NCBI RefSeq assembly: GCF_019355395.1
Contig: NZ_CP048829.1
Span: 1,054,001 to 1,118,000 of the forward strand
Reading direction: 5' to 3'
Source: Chordicoccus furentiruminis
GTDB lineage: Bacteria; Bacillota; Clostridia; Lachnospirales; Lachnospiraceae
Length of the DNA stretch: 64,000 bases
The notes below the pieces were generated by a model, which saw only the letters and a program-made list of their open reading frames with translations, was not told where the DNA came from and searched no databases. The position numbers were made by a program, and so were the translations under genes. Within the stretch, counting starts at the first letter, position 1; each line of letters starts with the position of its first letter. This document shows, one piece after another, positions 25,794 through 34,441 of this stretch.

Positions 25794-26900
25794 TCACGCT
25801 TGTCCTTCGTCTGATTCCTGCCGTCCCGCGGAACGCTTCAGCAGGAGGCGGTGTCTCCAGTGAACGAGGAAACCGGTCGCCGTCACAAGCAGCATCATGA
25901 TACCCTGGACGATGTAGATCATCTCGTTGGGTACACTGGTCGTCCGGGCCATCACCTCGGTGCCCACGCGCATATACGCGAGGAACAGCGCACCGAGCGG
26001 CACGAGCGCCGGGTTATTGGCGGCAAGGATCGCAACAGTCATGCCGTCGAAGCCGTATCCCAGCGTGTCCTGCCACTGGAAGCGGTCGTACATCCCGAGT
26101 ACCTCCACCGCGCCGCCGAAGCCGCCCAGTGCCGCCCCGATGATCTGGACCAGCATCAGCACGCCGAAGGTACTGAATCCCATCTCACCGGTGAACCGCG
26201 GATTGATGCCGGTCATCCGGATCGCGAAGCCTGTACGGGAGCGGTACATGAACTGATAGACCAGAACTGTCACGATCAGCGCGAGGATCAGACCCGAATG
26301 AACCTTCGTCCGGGGGATCAGCCCCGCGAGCTTGTCCGCCTCGGGGATCACCGCCGTCGCCACATTGCCCGAGCCCGGATCCCGGAACCGGTTCATGAAC
26401 AGATACTGTCCGACGGCGATCACGATATAGTTGAACATCATCGAGACGACGAATTCATTCGCGCCCCATTTCGCCCTGAGGAAGCCCGGGAGCACGCCGC
26501 AGAGCGCGCCCAGCGCCGTCGCCGCCAGAATCGCGAGCACGGTCGCCCCGACCCCCTGGAACGGACAATAGATCGTGACCAGAGCGGCCAGAAAACCGCC
26601 TATATAGAAGGCTCCGTCCGCGATCAGGCTGAACTGCTTCGCCTGAAACATCACGCAGGCGGCGAGTCCCGTGAACAGGATCGGGATCGCGGCCTCCAGC
26701 ACGTTGCCGAACCGGCGCAGTGTGGAGAACGGACCCGTCACGAAGGTAAAGATCGCCTCCAGCGGTTCTTTGCTCACACACGCGATGATGATAAAGGTGA
26801 TCCCGACGGAGATCAGAATCGCGAGCATCGTCCGCGTGAACTGAAAGAGGTTTTCATCCCGCCGGTTCTGCTCGTAGCTGCTTCTCTTTTCTGTCTTCAT
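25794..26900 (-). CDS. Nucleoside ABC transporter permease (NupP-type)
   Basis: This 368-residue membrane protein begins with a charged N-terminus (residues 1-20) followed by about ten helices. It carries KQFSLIADGAFYIGGFLAA, RAKWGANEFVVSMMFNYI, the FAIRMTGINPRFTGEMG loop and GFDGMTVAILAANNPALVPLGALF, as in the first permease of BMP-type systems. Its start overlaps the ATPase stop by 4 bp. With its partner at 24834 it forms the membrane channel. Confidence 0.92.
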   Translation of the reverse strand: MKTEKRSSYEQNRRDENLFQFTRTMLAILISVGITFIIIACVSKEPLEAIFTFVTGPFSTLRRFGNVLEAAIPILFTGLAACVMFQAKQFSLIADGAFYIGGFLAALVTIYCPFQGVGATVLAILAATALGALCGVLPGFLRAKWGANEFVVSMMFNYIVIAVGQYLFMNRFRDPGSGNVATAVIPEADKLAGLIPRTKVHSGLILALIVTVLVYQFMYRSRTGFAIRMTGINPRFTGEMGFSTFGVLMLVQIIGAALGGFGGAVEVLGMYDRFQWQDTLGYGFDGMTVAILAANNPALVPLGALFLAYMRVGTEVMARTTSVPNEMIYIVQGIMMLLVTATGFLVHWRHRLLLKRSAGRQESDEGQA

Positions 26901-28459
26901 GCTTCCGCCATCCTCTTTCTGATCTCATCCGGCTCCTGATGCTTCACGCCGAGCATGTAGAACCCGAGCTCCTCCTCACTGACGGACCGGACGTCGCCAA
27001 AGAACGCCGCCAGCTGCCCATCATACATCACCGCGATCCGGTCGCTCACCTCCAGCACCTCGTTGAGATCCGAGGAGACAAGGATGACGCCCGCTCCCCT
27101 GTCTCTGAGCGCGATGATGCTGGCATGAATGAACTGCATCGCGCCCACATCGACGCCGCGGGTCGGCTGGTTGGCGATCAGAAGCTTCGGCTCGTCCGAG
27201 AGTTCCCGGGCGATGACCACCTTCTGCATGTTGCCGCCGGAAAGCATCCGGACCGGCTGCTTCATCGAATCGGCGCGGATTGCGTAGGCCCGGATCTGCT
27301 CCTCCGTGAACCGCTCGCTCTTCTTCCTGTCGATGAACGGACCCTTCATCATCCGGCCGTTCAGCAGCTTGTCCGCGATGATGTTGCTCTCGATGCTGGC
27401 TTCTCCCGCCGTCCCCTGGCCGATCCGGTCCTCGGAGATGTAGGAAATGCCGAGTTCCCGGATCTTCCGGAGACTCAGTCCGCGAATCTCCCGGTTCTCC
27501 AGCAGAATCTCGCCGTTCTCGGTCCGCCGGAGTCCCGCGATGCACTCCACCAGCTCCTGCTGTCCGTTGCCCTCGACCCCCGCGATGCCGAGAATCTCGC
27601 CCCTGCGGATCGAAAGACTGACACTCTTCAGCCTCGCGACGCCGTCCTCGAACGCGCTGAGGTTCCGGACCGACAGCATCTCTTCTCCCGGCTTCGCCGG
27701 TTCCTTCCGGGTCTGGTTCACCGCGTCCCGTCCGATCATCAACTTCGAGATGTCGCCCTCGTTCATACCGGCGGTTTCGTAGCAGCCGACGGAATGGCCG
27801 TGCTTCATGATCGTGATCCGGTCGCAGATTTCCTTCACCTCGTTCAGCTTGTGTGAGATGAAGATGATCGTGTGTCCGTTCTTCTTGAAGAGCTCCAGCT
27901 CACGGAAAAGCTCCTCGGTTTCCTGCGGCGTCAGGACGGCGGTAGGCTCGTCGAGGATCAGGATCCGGGCGCCCCGGATCAGAGCCTTCAGGATCTCGAT
28001 CTTCTGCTTGGTACCCACCGAGAGATCCCTCACCACATCCGAAGGATTCAGCTGGAAGTGATAGAGATCCGAGAGTTCCTTCGTCCGCTTCACCTCGGTC
28101 TCCCGGTCGATCAGTCCGTGCCTTGTCCGCGGCTCGTCTCCGAGAAAGACATTCTCCGCCACCGTCATCGAGGGAACCAGCGCGTAGTGCTGATGGACCA
28201 TGCCGATTCCGTACCCGATGGCCTGCATCGGGGAATGAATCTCGATCGCCTTCCCGTCAAGGAGAATGCTGCCTTCGTCGGCCTGCTGTCCGCCGAACAG
28301 AATATTCATCAGAGTGGACTTGCCCGCGCCGTTCTCCCCGATCAGACCGTGAATCTCTCCCTTTCTCACGGAGAAATGCACCTGCCGGTTGGCCACGATG
28401 CCATTGGCATAGACCTTCGTGATGTCCTTCATCTCAAGTATCGGTGTTTCGCTGCTCAT
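26897..28459 (-). CDS. Nucleoside ABC transporter ATP-binding protein (NupO-type)
   Basis: This protein of about 520 residues has two fused ABC domains. The first has Walker A GENGAGKST, signature LSVGTKQKIEI and Walker B ILILDEPTAVLT. The second has degenerate Walker A GVEGNGQQE, signature LSGGNMQKVVIARE and LLIANQPTRGVDVGA. This two-domain layout is typical of simple-sugar and BMP nucleoside importers. I start at ATG 28457-28459 (MSSETPILEM) with GGAGG upstream; the 24 residues before it are a Gly/Pro-rich shadow. Confidence 0.94.
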   Translation of the reverse strand: MSSETPILEMKDITKVYANGIVANRQVHFSVRKGEIHGLIGENGAGKSTLMNILFGGQQADEGSILLDGKAIEIHSPMQAIGYGIGMVHQHYALVPSMTVAENVFLGDEPRTRHGLIDRETEVKRTKELSDLYHFQLNPSDVVRDLSVGTKQKIEILKALIRGARILILDEPTAVLTPQETEELFRELELFKKNGHTIIFISHKLNEVKEICDRITIMKHGHSVGCYETAGMNEGDISKLMIGRDAVNQTRKEPAKPGEEMLSVRNLSAFEDGVARLKSVSLSIRRGEILGIAGVEGNGQQELVECIAGLRRTENGEILLENREIRGLSLRKIRELGISYISEDRIGQGTAGEASIESNIIADKLLNGRMMKGPFIDRKKSERFTEEQIRAYAIRADSMKQPVRMLSGGNMQKVVIARELSDEPKLLIANQPTRGVDVGAMQFIHASIIALRDRGAGVILVSSDLNEVLEVSDRIAVMYDGQLAAFFGDVRSVSEEELGFYMLGVKHQEPDEIRKRMAEA

Positions 28460-28542
28460 CTGCGGCCTCCGGATCTTCTGAAAATACACCGGCGGCGGGC
28501 CGGCGCCTCTCAGGCCGCCGGCCCGCCGCATGAATTTCCTGC

Positions 28543-29685
28543 TTACTGAACCTTGGATACGATCTTTGCGATCTCATCGTTCGTCTTTCCGAAAGCGGTG
28601 TCAACCGTGATCTCGCCGGAGACGATCTTCTTCGAGGCGTCCTCGATGTCCGCCCGGACATTTTCCGGAACCAGCTTCTCATAGAACTCGTTCTCGCTCA
28701 GGCCGACAGCGCCGTCCGCAAGACCCAGCGTCTCGGACTTGCCCCACGGCAGCTTGCCTTCCGCGTTCAGATCGAAGGCTCTGACGAGAGAATTGTCCAC
28801 CCGCTTCATCACGGACGCCGGGATGTGATTTGCCTTCTCCGGATCGGAGTCCTTGTAAAGCATCGCCTGATCGGAATCCACGCCGATCGCCCACTTGCCG
28901 GTCTCTTTCGCCGCGTCCAGCGTACCCACACCGGAAGCGCCGGCCGCCGTGAAGACGACGTCTGCATTTCCCTGATTATAATCGGCCAGCGACATTTCCT
29001 TGCAGGTCGCGCTGTCCGAATAGCTGTTGACATAGCCTGTCAGCACCTTGATGTCCTTGTTGGCGTACTGCGCGCCCTGAATATAGCCCAGCATGAAGTC
29101 GTCAATGACCGAGCCCTGCATGCCGCCGAGGAAGCCGATGGTATTGGTCTCGGTCATCTCGCCCGCCATCACGCCGGCAAGGAAGGATCCCTCGTTCTGC
29201 TTGTAGTTGATGCTGTAGACGTTGGAATAGTCGCCCTTGTCATAGTCGACGGAAGCGTCGAAGAGAATGTACTTTGTATCCGGATAGTCCGGCGCCACAT
29301 TCTGAATCGGCTCCTGCGACTGCCATCCGGATCCGATGATGATGTCGTAGCCTTCATCCGAGGCGTCAAGGAAATTGCCTTCATACTTGCTGGAGTCCGA
29401 GCCCATCTCGATCACCTGGCAGGTCACGTTGTGCTTCTTCTCGACCTCCTTCATGCCCTCGTTCGCGGAATCGAGGAAGGACATGTCGCCCAGATTCCCG
29501 GTGAGGAGAAGCGCGACCTTCAGCGGCTTCTCGTCCGCGGCGGCCTCAACCGCCGAAGAAGCCGACGCGGCGCCGCTCTCCGCGGCAGACGATACATCGC
29601 TCGCCGCGTACACCGCCGCTCCGGTACTGAACGTCATAAGCGCCGACATCGTCAGTGCAGTGATTGCAAGTCCCTTTTTCTTCAT
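28543..29685 (-). CDS. BMP-family nucleoside-binding protein
   Basis: This 380-residue secreted binding protein has a signal peptide at residues 1-28 ending VYAAS. It is followed by a Ser/Ala linker and the BMP fold: LLTGNLGDMSFLDSANEGM, GSGWQSQEPIQNVAPDYPDTKYILFDAS, NEGSFLAGVMAGEM, ADVVFTAAGASGVGTLDAAKETG and WAIGVDSDQ. It delivers purine nucleosides or bases to the permeases. No cysteine is present at the expected lipobox, unlike the usual lipoprotein form in Gram-positives. It is the first gene of the importer operon (-35/-10 at 29874-29902). Confidence 0.93.
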   Translation of the reverse strand: MKKKGLAITALTMSALMTFSTGAAVYAASDVSSAAESGAASASSAVEAAADEKPLKVALLLTGNLGDMSFLDSANEGMKEVEKKHNVTCQVIEMGSDSSKYEGNFLDASDEGYDIIIGSGWQSQEPIQNVAPDYPDTKYILFDASVDYDKGDYSNVYSINYKQNEGSFLAGVMAGEMTETNTIGFLGGMQGSVIDDFMLGYIQGAQYANKDIKVLTGYVNSYSDSATCKEMSLADYNQGNADVVFTAAGASGVGTLDAAKETGKWAIGVDSDQAMLYKDSDPEKANHIPASVMKRVDNSLVRAFDLNAEGKLPWGKSETLGLADGAVGLSENEFYEKLVPENVRADIEDASKKIVSGEITVDTAFGKTNDEIAKIVSKVQ

Positions 29686-30037
29686 ATGCTGCCTCCTTCT
29701 GTCTCTGCTGATCCGGCCCTCTGTCAGCCAGACGCCCGCCGCCGACTGTACATCATCGCTTCACCGCGGCAAAGTAAAGTGTGCATCGGAGTCCGATCAC
29801 GGCCCGGCGCACCACATCCCGGATGCGGACCGCCTCTGTAAGAGCCGTGTAAATGCGAACGATCCCTCCTTGCAATATACTGTATTTTGTTTCATGAATC
29901 AATATGTTGACAGAATCCCATCCTTTTGTACCTGTGGATATACATGTTTTCTAATTTGTATCTTTGTAGTAAAATGCAGTCCATAATAAAGGCCGCTCGG
30001 GACAGGCACCTCCTCCGGCCGGAAAGGACGTTCATTT
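29686..30037. other. Divergent regulatory region between the importer operon and deoD
   Basis: This 352-bp gap carries a visible A/T island (29870-29995) within GC-rich DNA. It holds the importer promoter (29874-29902, minus). On the plus strand a TAAAAT box at 29970-29975 with a weak TTTTCT upstream may serve deoD. No purine riboswitch core and no ORF with a ribosome binding site was seen. Confidence 0.55.
29874..29902 (-). promoter_or_regulatory. Promoter of the BMP/nucleoside importer operon
   Basis: Minus strand TTGATT (29897-29902) and TATATT (29874-29879) are separated by 17 bp. Confidence 0.68.
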
Positions 30038-30778
30038 ATGTCAACACCTCATAACAGCGCAGAAGTCGGCGACATCGCCAGAATCGTTCTGATGCCGGGT
30101 GACCCGAACCGGGCGGAGAAGCTCGCGAAGGAGTGGCTCGACAGTCCGCATCTCTACACAAAGGTCCGCGGCATTCTCGGCTTCACGGGCACCTACAAGG
30201 GATTTCCCGTCTCCGTTCAGGCAAGCGGCATGGGGATCCCTTCCATCGCCATCTACTCATGGGAGCTCTATCATGTCTACGGCGTCGACGCGGTGATCCG
30301 GATCGGCACCTGCGGCGGCATGGTTCCGAAGGTGAGGATGGGGGATCTCGTACTCGCCGAGGGTTCCTCCACGGACAGCAATTTCGGCGCGGGCTTCCAC
30401 GCCTCCGGCCAGATTTCCGCCATCGCGGACTGGGATCTGCTGGAGACGGCCGTGCAGACCGCGCGGGAGCAGAAGGTCCGCTTCCATGTGGGCAATGTCG
30501 CGAGCGGCGATACCTTCTACGAGGAGACCGATACGCTTGAGGGATGGGCCAAGATGGGCTGTCTCGCGGGAGAGATGGAGTCCTACGGCCTCTATCTGAA
30601 CGCCGCGCGGGCCTCGAAGCGTGCGCTGGCGATTCTCACCGTCACCGATGAGATGTACGCGGATACCCACGCCTCCATCGAGGACCGGGAGAACGCCTAT
30701 GTGCACATGGGCCGCGTCGCGCTGGAGACAGCCGTGAAAATGTACCGGTCCGGCCTGATCGGAGGCGCGAAGCCGTGA
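30038..30778 (+). CDS. deoD: Purine nucleoside phosphorylase (DeoD type)
   Basis: This 246-residue protein matches the hexameric PNP family: VLMPGDPNRAEKLAKEWL, TGTYKGFPVSVQASGMGIPS, RIGTCGG (phosphate/ribose loop), AGEMESYGLY (Met-Glu-Ser ribose site) and VTDEM with the catalytic Asp. It splits purine (deoxy)nucleosides into base and (deoxy)ribose-1-phosphate. It is divergent from the nucleoside importer and overlaps the downstream PfkB kinase by 4 bp, so the two are coupled. Confidence 0.96.
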   Translation: MSTPHNSAEVGDIARIVLMPGDPNRAEKLAKEWLDSPHLYTKVRGILGFTGTYKGFPVSVQASGMGIPSIAIYSWELYHVYGVDAVIRIGTCGGMVPKVRMGDLVLAEGSSTDSNFGAGFHASGQISAIADWDLLETAVQTAREQKVRFHVGNVASGDTFYEETDTLEGWAKMGCLAGEMESYGLYLNAARASKRALAILTVTDEMYADTHASIEDRENAYVHMGRVALETAVKMYRSGLIGGAKP

Positions 30779-31713
30779 AACGGATCCTTGTGTTCGGCTC
30801 CACCTGCGTGGACATCATCATCCGCCTGCCGCACCTTCCTTCCACCGGCGAAGACATCGAGCCGTCGTATCAGCATTTTTCCATCGGCGGCTGCGCCTGC
30901 AACGTGGCCCACATCGGCCACTCGCTCGGCGTGCCGCTGACCTTCGTCACGCCGGTCGGCACCGGCATGTTCGGAGATTATGTCTGGCATCATCTCACGG
31001 CTCTCGGCCTCAGCGGACCCGTCCGCGTCCCGGACCGGGACAACGGCTGCTGCTACTGTTACGTGGAAGATTCCGGCGAACGCACCTTTCTCGCGGTTCA
31101 CGGCGCGGAGTACACCTTCGATCCGGCATGGTTCGATCAGATGGATACCTCCTCGTTCGACTACGCGTACATCAGCGGTTTCGAGGTGGAGGAGCCGACC
31201 GGTCCCGCCCTGATCGACTTCATGTCGTCTCTCCGCGCCGAAACGGTGTACGCGCCGAACGCCCGCTCGGCCAGCATCGACAGGCGCATTCACGAAGCCG
31301 TCTACCGGCTTCACCCGATTCTGCATATCAATGAGTCGGAGGCTTACATTCTGTCCGGCCTCAGCCGGAGCGCCTGCACGCCGGAGGAAGCGGCCTCCGC
31401 GCTTTACCAGCGGACAGGCAACACTGTCATCGTCACCCGCGGCGCGAAGGGAACGCTCTGGGCCGGACCGGACGGCTCGCTGCACCGGATGTACGGACGC
31501 CCCGCGAAGGTGGCGGACACGATCGGCGCCGGTGATTCCCACGCCGGATCCGTGCTCGCCGGTCTCTCAATGGAATGGCCGCTCGAGGACTGCATGAAGC
31601 TCGCCACGCTTCTCTCCTCCGCGACCGTGAGCATCGAGGGCGGCCAGCTGCCGGCGGATACGATCCGCCGTCTCTTCACGGAGATGGGCCGGAAAACGCA
31701 GGCGGAGGGGTGA
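30775..31713 (+). CDS. PfkB-family sugar/nucleoside kinase
   Basis: This 312-residue protein starts with GTG (30775), overlapping the deoD stop by 4 bp (GTGA), with GGAGG inside deoD. Motifs are the N-terminal VFGSTCVDI and GGCACNVAHIGHSLG (substrate Gly-Gly loop), and the C-terminal VADTIGAGDSHAGSVLAG with the catalytic Asp (GAGD). Coupled to DeoD, it probably phosphorylates a nucleoside or a ribose-type sugar released from nucleosides; which one cannot be told. Confidence 0.9.
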   Translation: MKRILVFGSTCVDIIIRLPHLPSTGEDIEPSYQHFSIGGCACNVAHIGHSLGVPLTFVTPVGTGMFGDYVWHHLTALGLSGPVRVPDRDNGCCYCYVEDSGERTFLAVHGAEYTFDPAWFDQMDTSSFDYAYISGFEVEEPTGPALIDFMSSLRAETVYAPNARSASIDRRIHEAVYRLHPILHINESEAYILSGLSRSACTPEEAASALYQRTGNTVIVTRGAKGTLWAGPDGSLHRMYGRPAKVADTIGAGDSHAGSVLAGLSMEWPLEDCMKLATLLSSATVSIEGGQLPADTIRRLFTEMGRKTQAEG

Positions 31714-31746
31714 AGGAGACCGCCCGGAGCACTCAGTTTAACGGCA

Positions 31747-31792
31747 GGATCCCGCCGGACCGATACCAGACCGTATCGGATCGGCGGGATCC
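31747..31792. terminator. Terminator between the PfkB gene and the R-M island
   Basis: GGATCCCGCCG (31747-31757) pairs with CGGCGGGATCC (31782-31792), with CGATAC...GTATCG inside. A TTACGTTCTTTTCTT tail follows on the plus strand. It may also end the convergent restriction gene. Confidence 0.8.
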
Positions 31793-31814
31793 TTACGTTC
31801 TTTTCTTCTATGCT

Positions 31815-32738
31815 TCAGGTCATTCGCGGCCCCAGAAACTTATCTCCGTTCAGATGAATCATATGGTCAGGAAAATCTGAAATCCAAACTTCTGTCTCCC
31901 ATGCCAAATCAGAGCTGAACTTTTTGTATACGTCACGATCCTGAAAAGCTGTCACAAAAATCTTTCCGGATTTCACATTTTTCGTCATATCCTGAATTTC
32001 GATGATTCGTTGAGGGCTCATTGGTCCTACACTTGTGACCGCTTCCACAAAATAGATCCAGTCCTTGTCCTGCCTGTATAAAACAACATCCGGCATTTTG
32101 TCATGCAAAGTAATTTCAAAGCCCAGTGATTTCAGTTTGCTGACATCTTTTATCAGGTCTTTCCGGATCGTATCTCCAACATAGAGACATTCGCATCCGG
32201 GCGCAAAACGCGGAGCGAACTGTTCAAGAATCGCTCTTTGCAATGCATTGTGCTTGCCGGGACTGAAGTTCAGTTCTTTCCCATTGATTCGGACAGGCAT
32301 CATTTCCATCGCTTTCCTGCTTGTATATTTATCAATCAGCGACTGATGATACAGTCTGAATCTTTCCAACGATCGTTCCCATCTTGACGAATCAAAGTCA
32401 CGAATCAGTTTCAATGATTCGTCCGTGATCCGATAACGATAATTGGGACTGTTTGTAGCTTGTCCATTGTCTTCTATCAATGCGCTTTCCCTGAACTGAT
32501 GCATACACTCCTTGCGAATGGCTTCACGCGTGTTTTCGGCATAAATCTTTCCATAGTTTTCTCCTGTGAATTGCAGCACATCATGTATTCGAATCCAATC
32601 GTTTGTGGCATCATTCCAATGATCAGATGGCTTCATATGTGCCAGCGTCAGAAGAGTGTAAGCCGCAATATCTGACTGTTGTTTCCCGGGCATGCCGAAG
32701 GATTTTAAGAAAATCTTCGCTTCACTGACTTTATCCAT
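31815..32738 (-). CDS. Type II restriction endonuclease, BsuBI/PstI family
   Basis: This 307-residue protein has an N-terminal helical DNA-binding region. The C-terminal half carries the family core: YVGDTIRKDL, KMPDVVLYRQDKDWIYFVEAVTSVGP (PD-(D/E)xK-like, Asp217 and Glu232) and MSPQRIIEI. The family cuts CTGCAG; the same specificity is likely but not proved. It overlaps the upstream methyltransferase gene by 8 bp on the same strand. The codons are visibly richer in A and T than in the flanking genes, which suggests horizontal transfer. Confidence 0.93.
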   Translation of the reverse strand: MDKVSEAKIFLKSFGMPGKQQSDIAAYTLLTLAHMKPSDHWNDATNDWIRIHDVLQFTGENYGKIYAENTREAIRKECMHQFRESALIEDNGQATNSPNYRYRITDESLKLIRDFDSSRWERSLERFRLYHQSLIDKYTSRKAMEMMPVRINGKELNFSPGKHNALQRAILEQFAPRFAPGCECLYVGDTIRKDLIKDVSKLKSLGFEITLHDKMPDVVLYRQDKDWIYFVEAVTSVGPMSPQRIIEIQDMTKNVKSGKIFVTAFQDRDVYKKFSSDLAWETEVWISDFPDHMIHLNGDKFLGPRMT

Positions 32739-34230
32739 GATATGCGGCTCCTTTCAATATCCTGTCACATGTTTCTGTTGACAGATCCTCAGCATCAAGA
32801 AGCTGTTTTCCGATTTCCTCTATATCCGCAATCGGCGGGACCGGAATGTGGTTTATTTCCGTACTGTTCACCTGCGTACTGCCGTTCAAAATCCGATAAA
32901 ACAGATCAAACAAGGTAGAGTTAAGCAATGCATATATGCCATAAGTCAGGGGTGCGCTCATCTCTTCCCTGTCCACCCTGTCAATATAATTTATTTTATT
33001 TTGTGTTCCTATGAATTTATACTGTGAAAAATCTTTCGCCAGATAAATCCCACATTGCAGCCTGCGGCGTTCCTCTTTAGCCGTAAATCGTTTGCAAAAT
33101 ACATAATTCTGATTTTTCTGTATCAGTCCCGGTTTTGAATCTGCGATCCAATCGTACTCTTTTCCTGTAGGATTATGATTTACCCGTCCGTCTTTTATGT
33201 TCTGGCTATAAAATAGCGGCAGGATATGCTCGCCGGGTTCCTTTTTTAATTCTTTCCATTGGCGAAAATCGACGACGATACCTGTATGCATTTTCAGGCC
33301 TTCGTCCGGCAGCGTCTTAGTGTATCGGTTTATCATTTTAATTACTTCGACATCTTTCTGTGATGTCGGAAGATACACATATAAGCGATCGCCCGAAACA
33401 ATCGCATTGTATGGAACATTGATTTCTTCGATTTCATTAAAATCATCATTCGTCTGCGTCGATGAAATCTTTACGTATGCAGGTGCTTTTTTTTCTTTCC
33501 TGACCTTTATGATCATGGTCTCCTGAAGAACCTGTTCCTGATTGAAAACCTTATCCCTGCTCACAAATAAATGGATTTGCTCCAGCTTTCCTTCATCCAG
33601 GAAATACCTTCTGAATGTTTTGAAATACTCACCGGATGTCCAGCTGCGGGGAATGATATAAACCATCTCACAGCCCGGTTTCAGATTAAATAAAGACATG
33701 GAAGCAAAAAGGAAATACATGTTTGGGGCTCCGTAGACGACCGTTGGCATGGCCATTGCCGCCGGATCATTCCGTCCGATCCTGAGATAAGGCGGATTTC
33801 CAATGACCAAATCATATTTTTCAAGTGCCTTCCCAGCAAATAGAGTTCTTTCAAAATCATCTGCCTGAGACAAAATATAGTCATCTTCATGGACAGCAAA
33901 CGAGAAGTCTATCGGCGAATGCTCCTTTATGTATCGCAAATTATGATGCAGAACAGGCAATACATCCTGATCGTTCTCATAACACGTTAAGGAGATTGAT
34001 TTCACTCTGTTCTCGTCAATCATACGATCAACCAAAGCGGCCGAGAGGATACCTGTCCCTGCTCCGGGATCCAGAATGTCAACATGGATTCCTATATTTG
34101 AAAGATCAAACATAGAGGCCATGAAGACAGCCGTTTCCTTTGAAGTAAAAAACTGTCCTTTTTTCTTTCTGACAGTCTTTGGCATTTTTTCAAGAAAATC
34201 CGCCGTCTGAAACAGGATATAGTCAAGCAT
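32731..34230 (-). CDS. Type II DNA adenine methyltransferase (gamma class, M.PstI/BsuBI-like)
   Basis: This protein of about 499 residues has the SAM-binding motif ILDPGAGTGILSAALV (residues 52-67) before the catalytic NPPY (145-148), the gamma-class order. KKGQFFTSKETAVFMA near the N-terminus is typical of N6-adenine methylases. The C-terminal half (about 290-499) is the target-recognition part. I chose ATG 34228-34230 with AAGGAG 8 bases upstream; 24 upstream residues overlap the promoter. It should protect the site cut by the adjacent BsuBI/PstI-type enzyme. No control (C) protein gene was seen. Confidence 0.93.
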   Translation of the reverse strand: MLDYILFQTADFLEKMPKTVRKKKGQFFTSKETAVFMASMFDLSNIGIHVDILDPGAGTGILSAALVDRMIDENRVKSISLTCYENDQDVLPVLHHNLRYIKEHSPIDFSFAVHEDDYILSQADDFERTLFAGKALEKYDLVIGNPPYLRIGRNDPAAMAMPTVVYGAPNMYFLFASMSLFNLKPGCEMVYIIPRSWTSGEYFKTFRRYFLDEGKLEQIHLFVSRDKVFNQEQVLQETMIIKVRKEKKAPAYVKISSTQTNDDFNEIEEINVPYNAIVSGDRLYVYLPTSQKDVEVIKMINRYTKTLPDEGLKMHTGIVVDFRQWKELKKEPGEHILPLFYSQNIKDGRVNHNPTGKEYDWIADSKPGLIQKNQNYVFCKRFTAKEERRRLQCGIYLAKDFSQYKFIGTQNKINYIDRVDREEMSAPLTYGIYALLNSTLFDLFYRILNGSTQVNSTEINHIPVPPIADIEEIGKQLLDAEDLSTETCDRILKGAAYHG

Positions 34231-34273
34231 AAAAGTCACTCCTTCAAAGGTGCGCGTATGAAGCTCATCAAAT

Positions 34274-34302
34274 ATTATGCCACAACGAATATGCGCAGGC
34301 AA
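34274..34302 (-). promoter_or_regulatory. Promoter of the R-M operon
   Basis: Minus strand TTGCCT (34297-34302) and CATAAT (34274-34279) are 17 bp apart, about 45 bp upstream of the methyltransferase ATG. Confidence 0.62.
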
Positions 34303-34396
34303 ACAGCTTGAAATGCACGATTTTTATCCGATTCTCTCAGCAAAGCATGCTTCAGCGCTTCAGCAGAGCGGTTATCCGGGGGATCCATCCTTCCAT

Positions 34397-34420
34397 AAAA
34401 AAGAGCGGCCGCAGCCGCTC
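34397..34420 (-). terminator. Intrinsic terminator of the uracil/xanthine permease gene
   Basis: Minus strand GAGCGG (34415-34420) pairs with CCGCTC (34403-34408), followed by TTTTTT (34397-34402). Confidence 0.88.
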
Positions 34421-34441
34421 CGTCTTTTCCTGTCTTTCGCT

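Noticed and set aside
29686-30037. Purine riboswitch for the nucleoside importer or deoD
   Set aside because: The conserved three-way-junction core sequence is not present on either strand.
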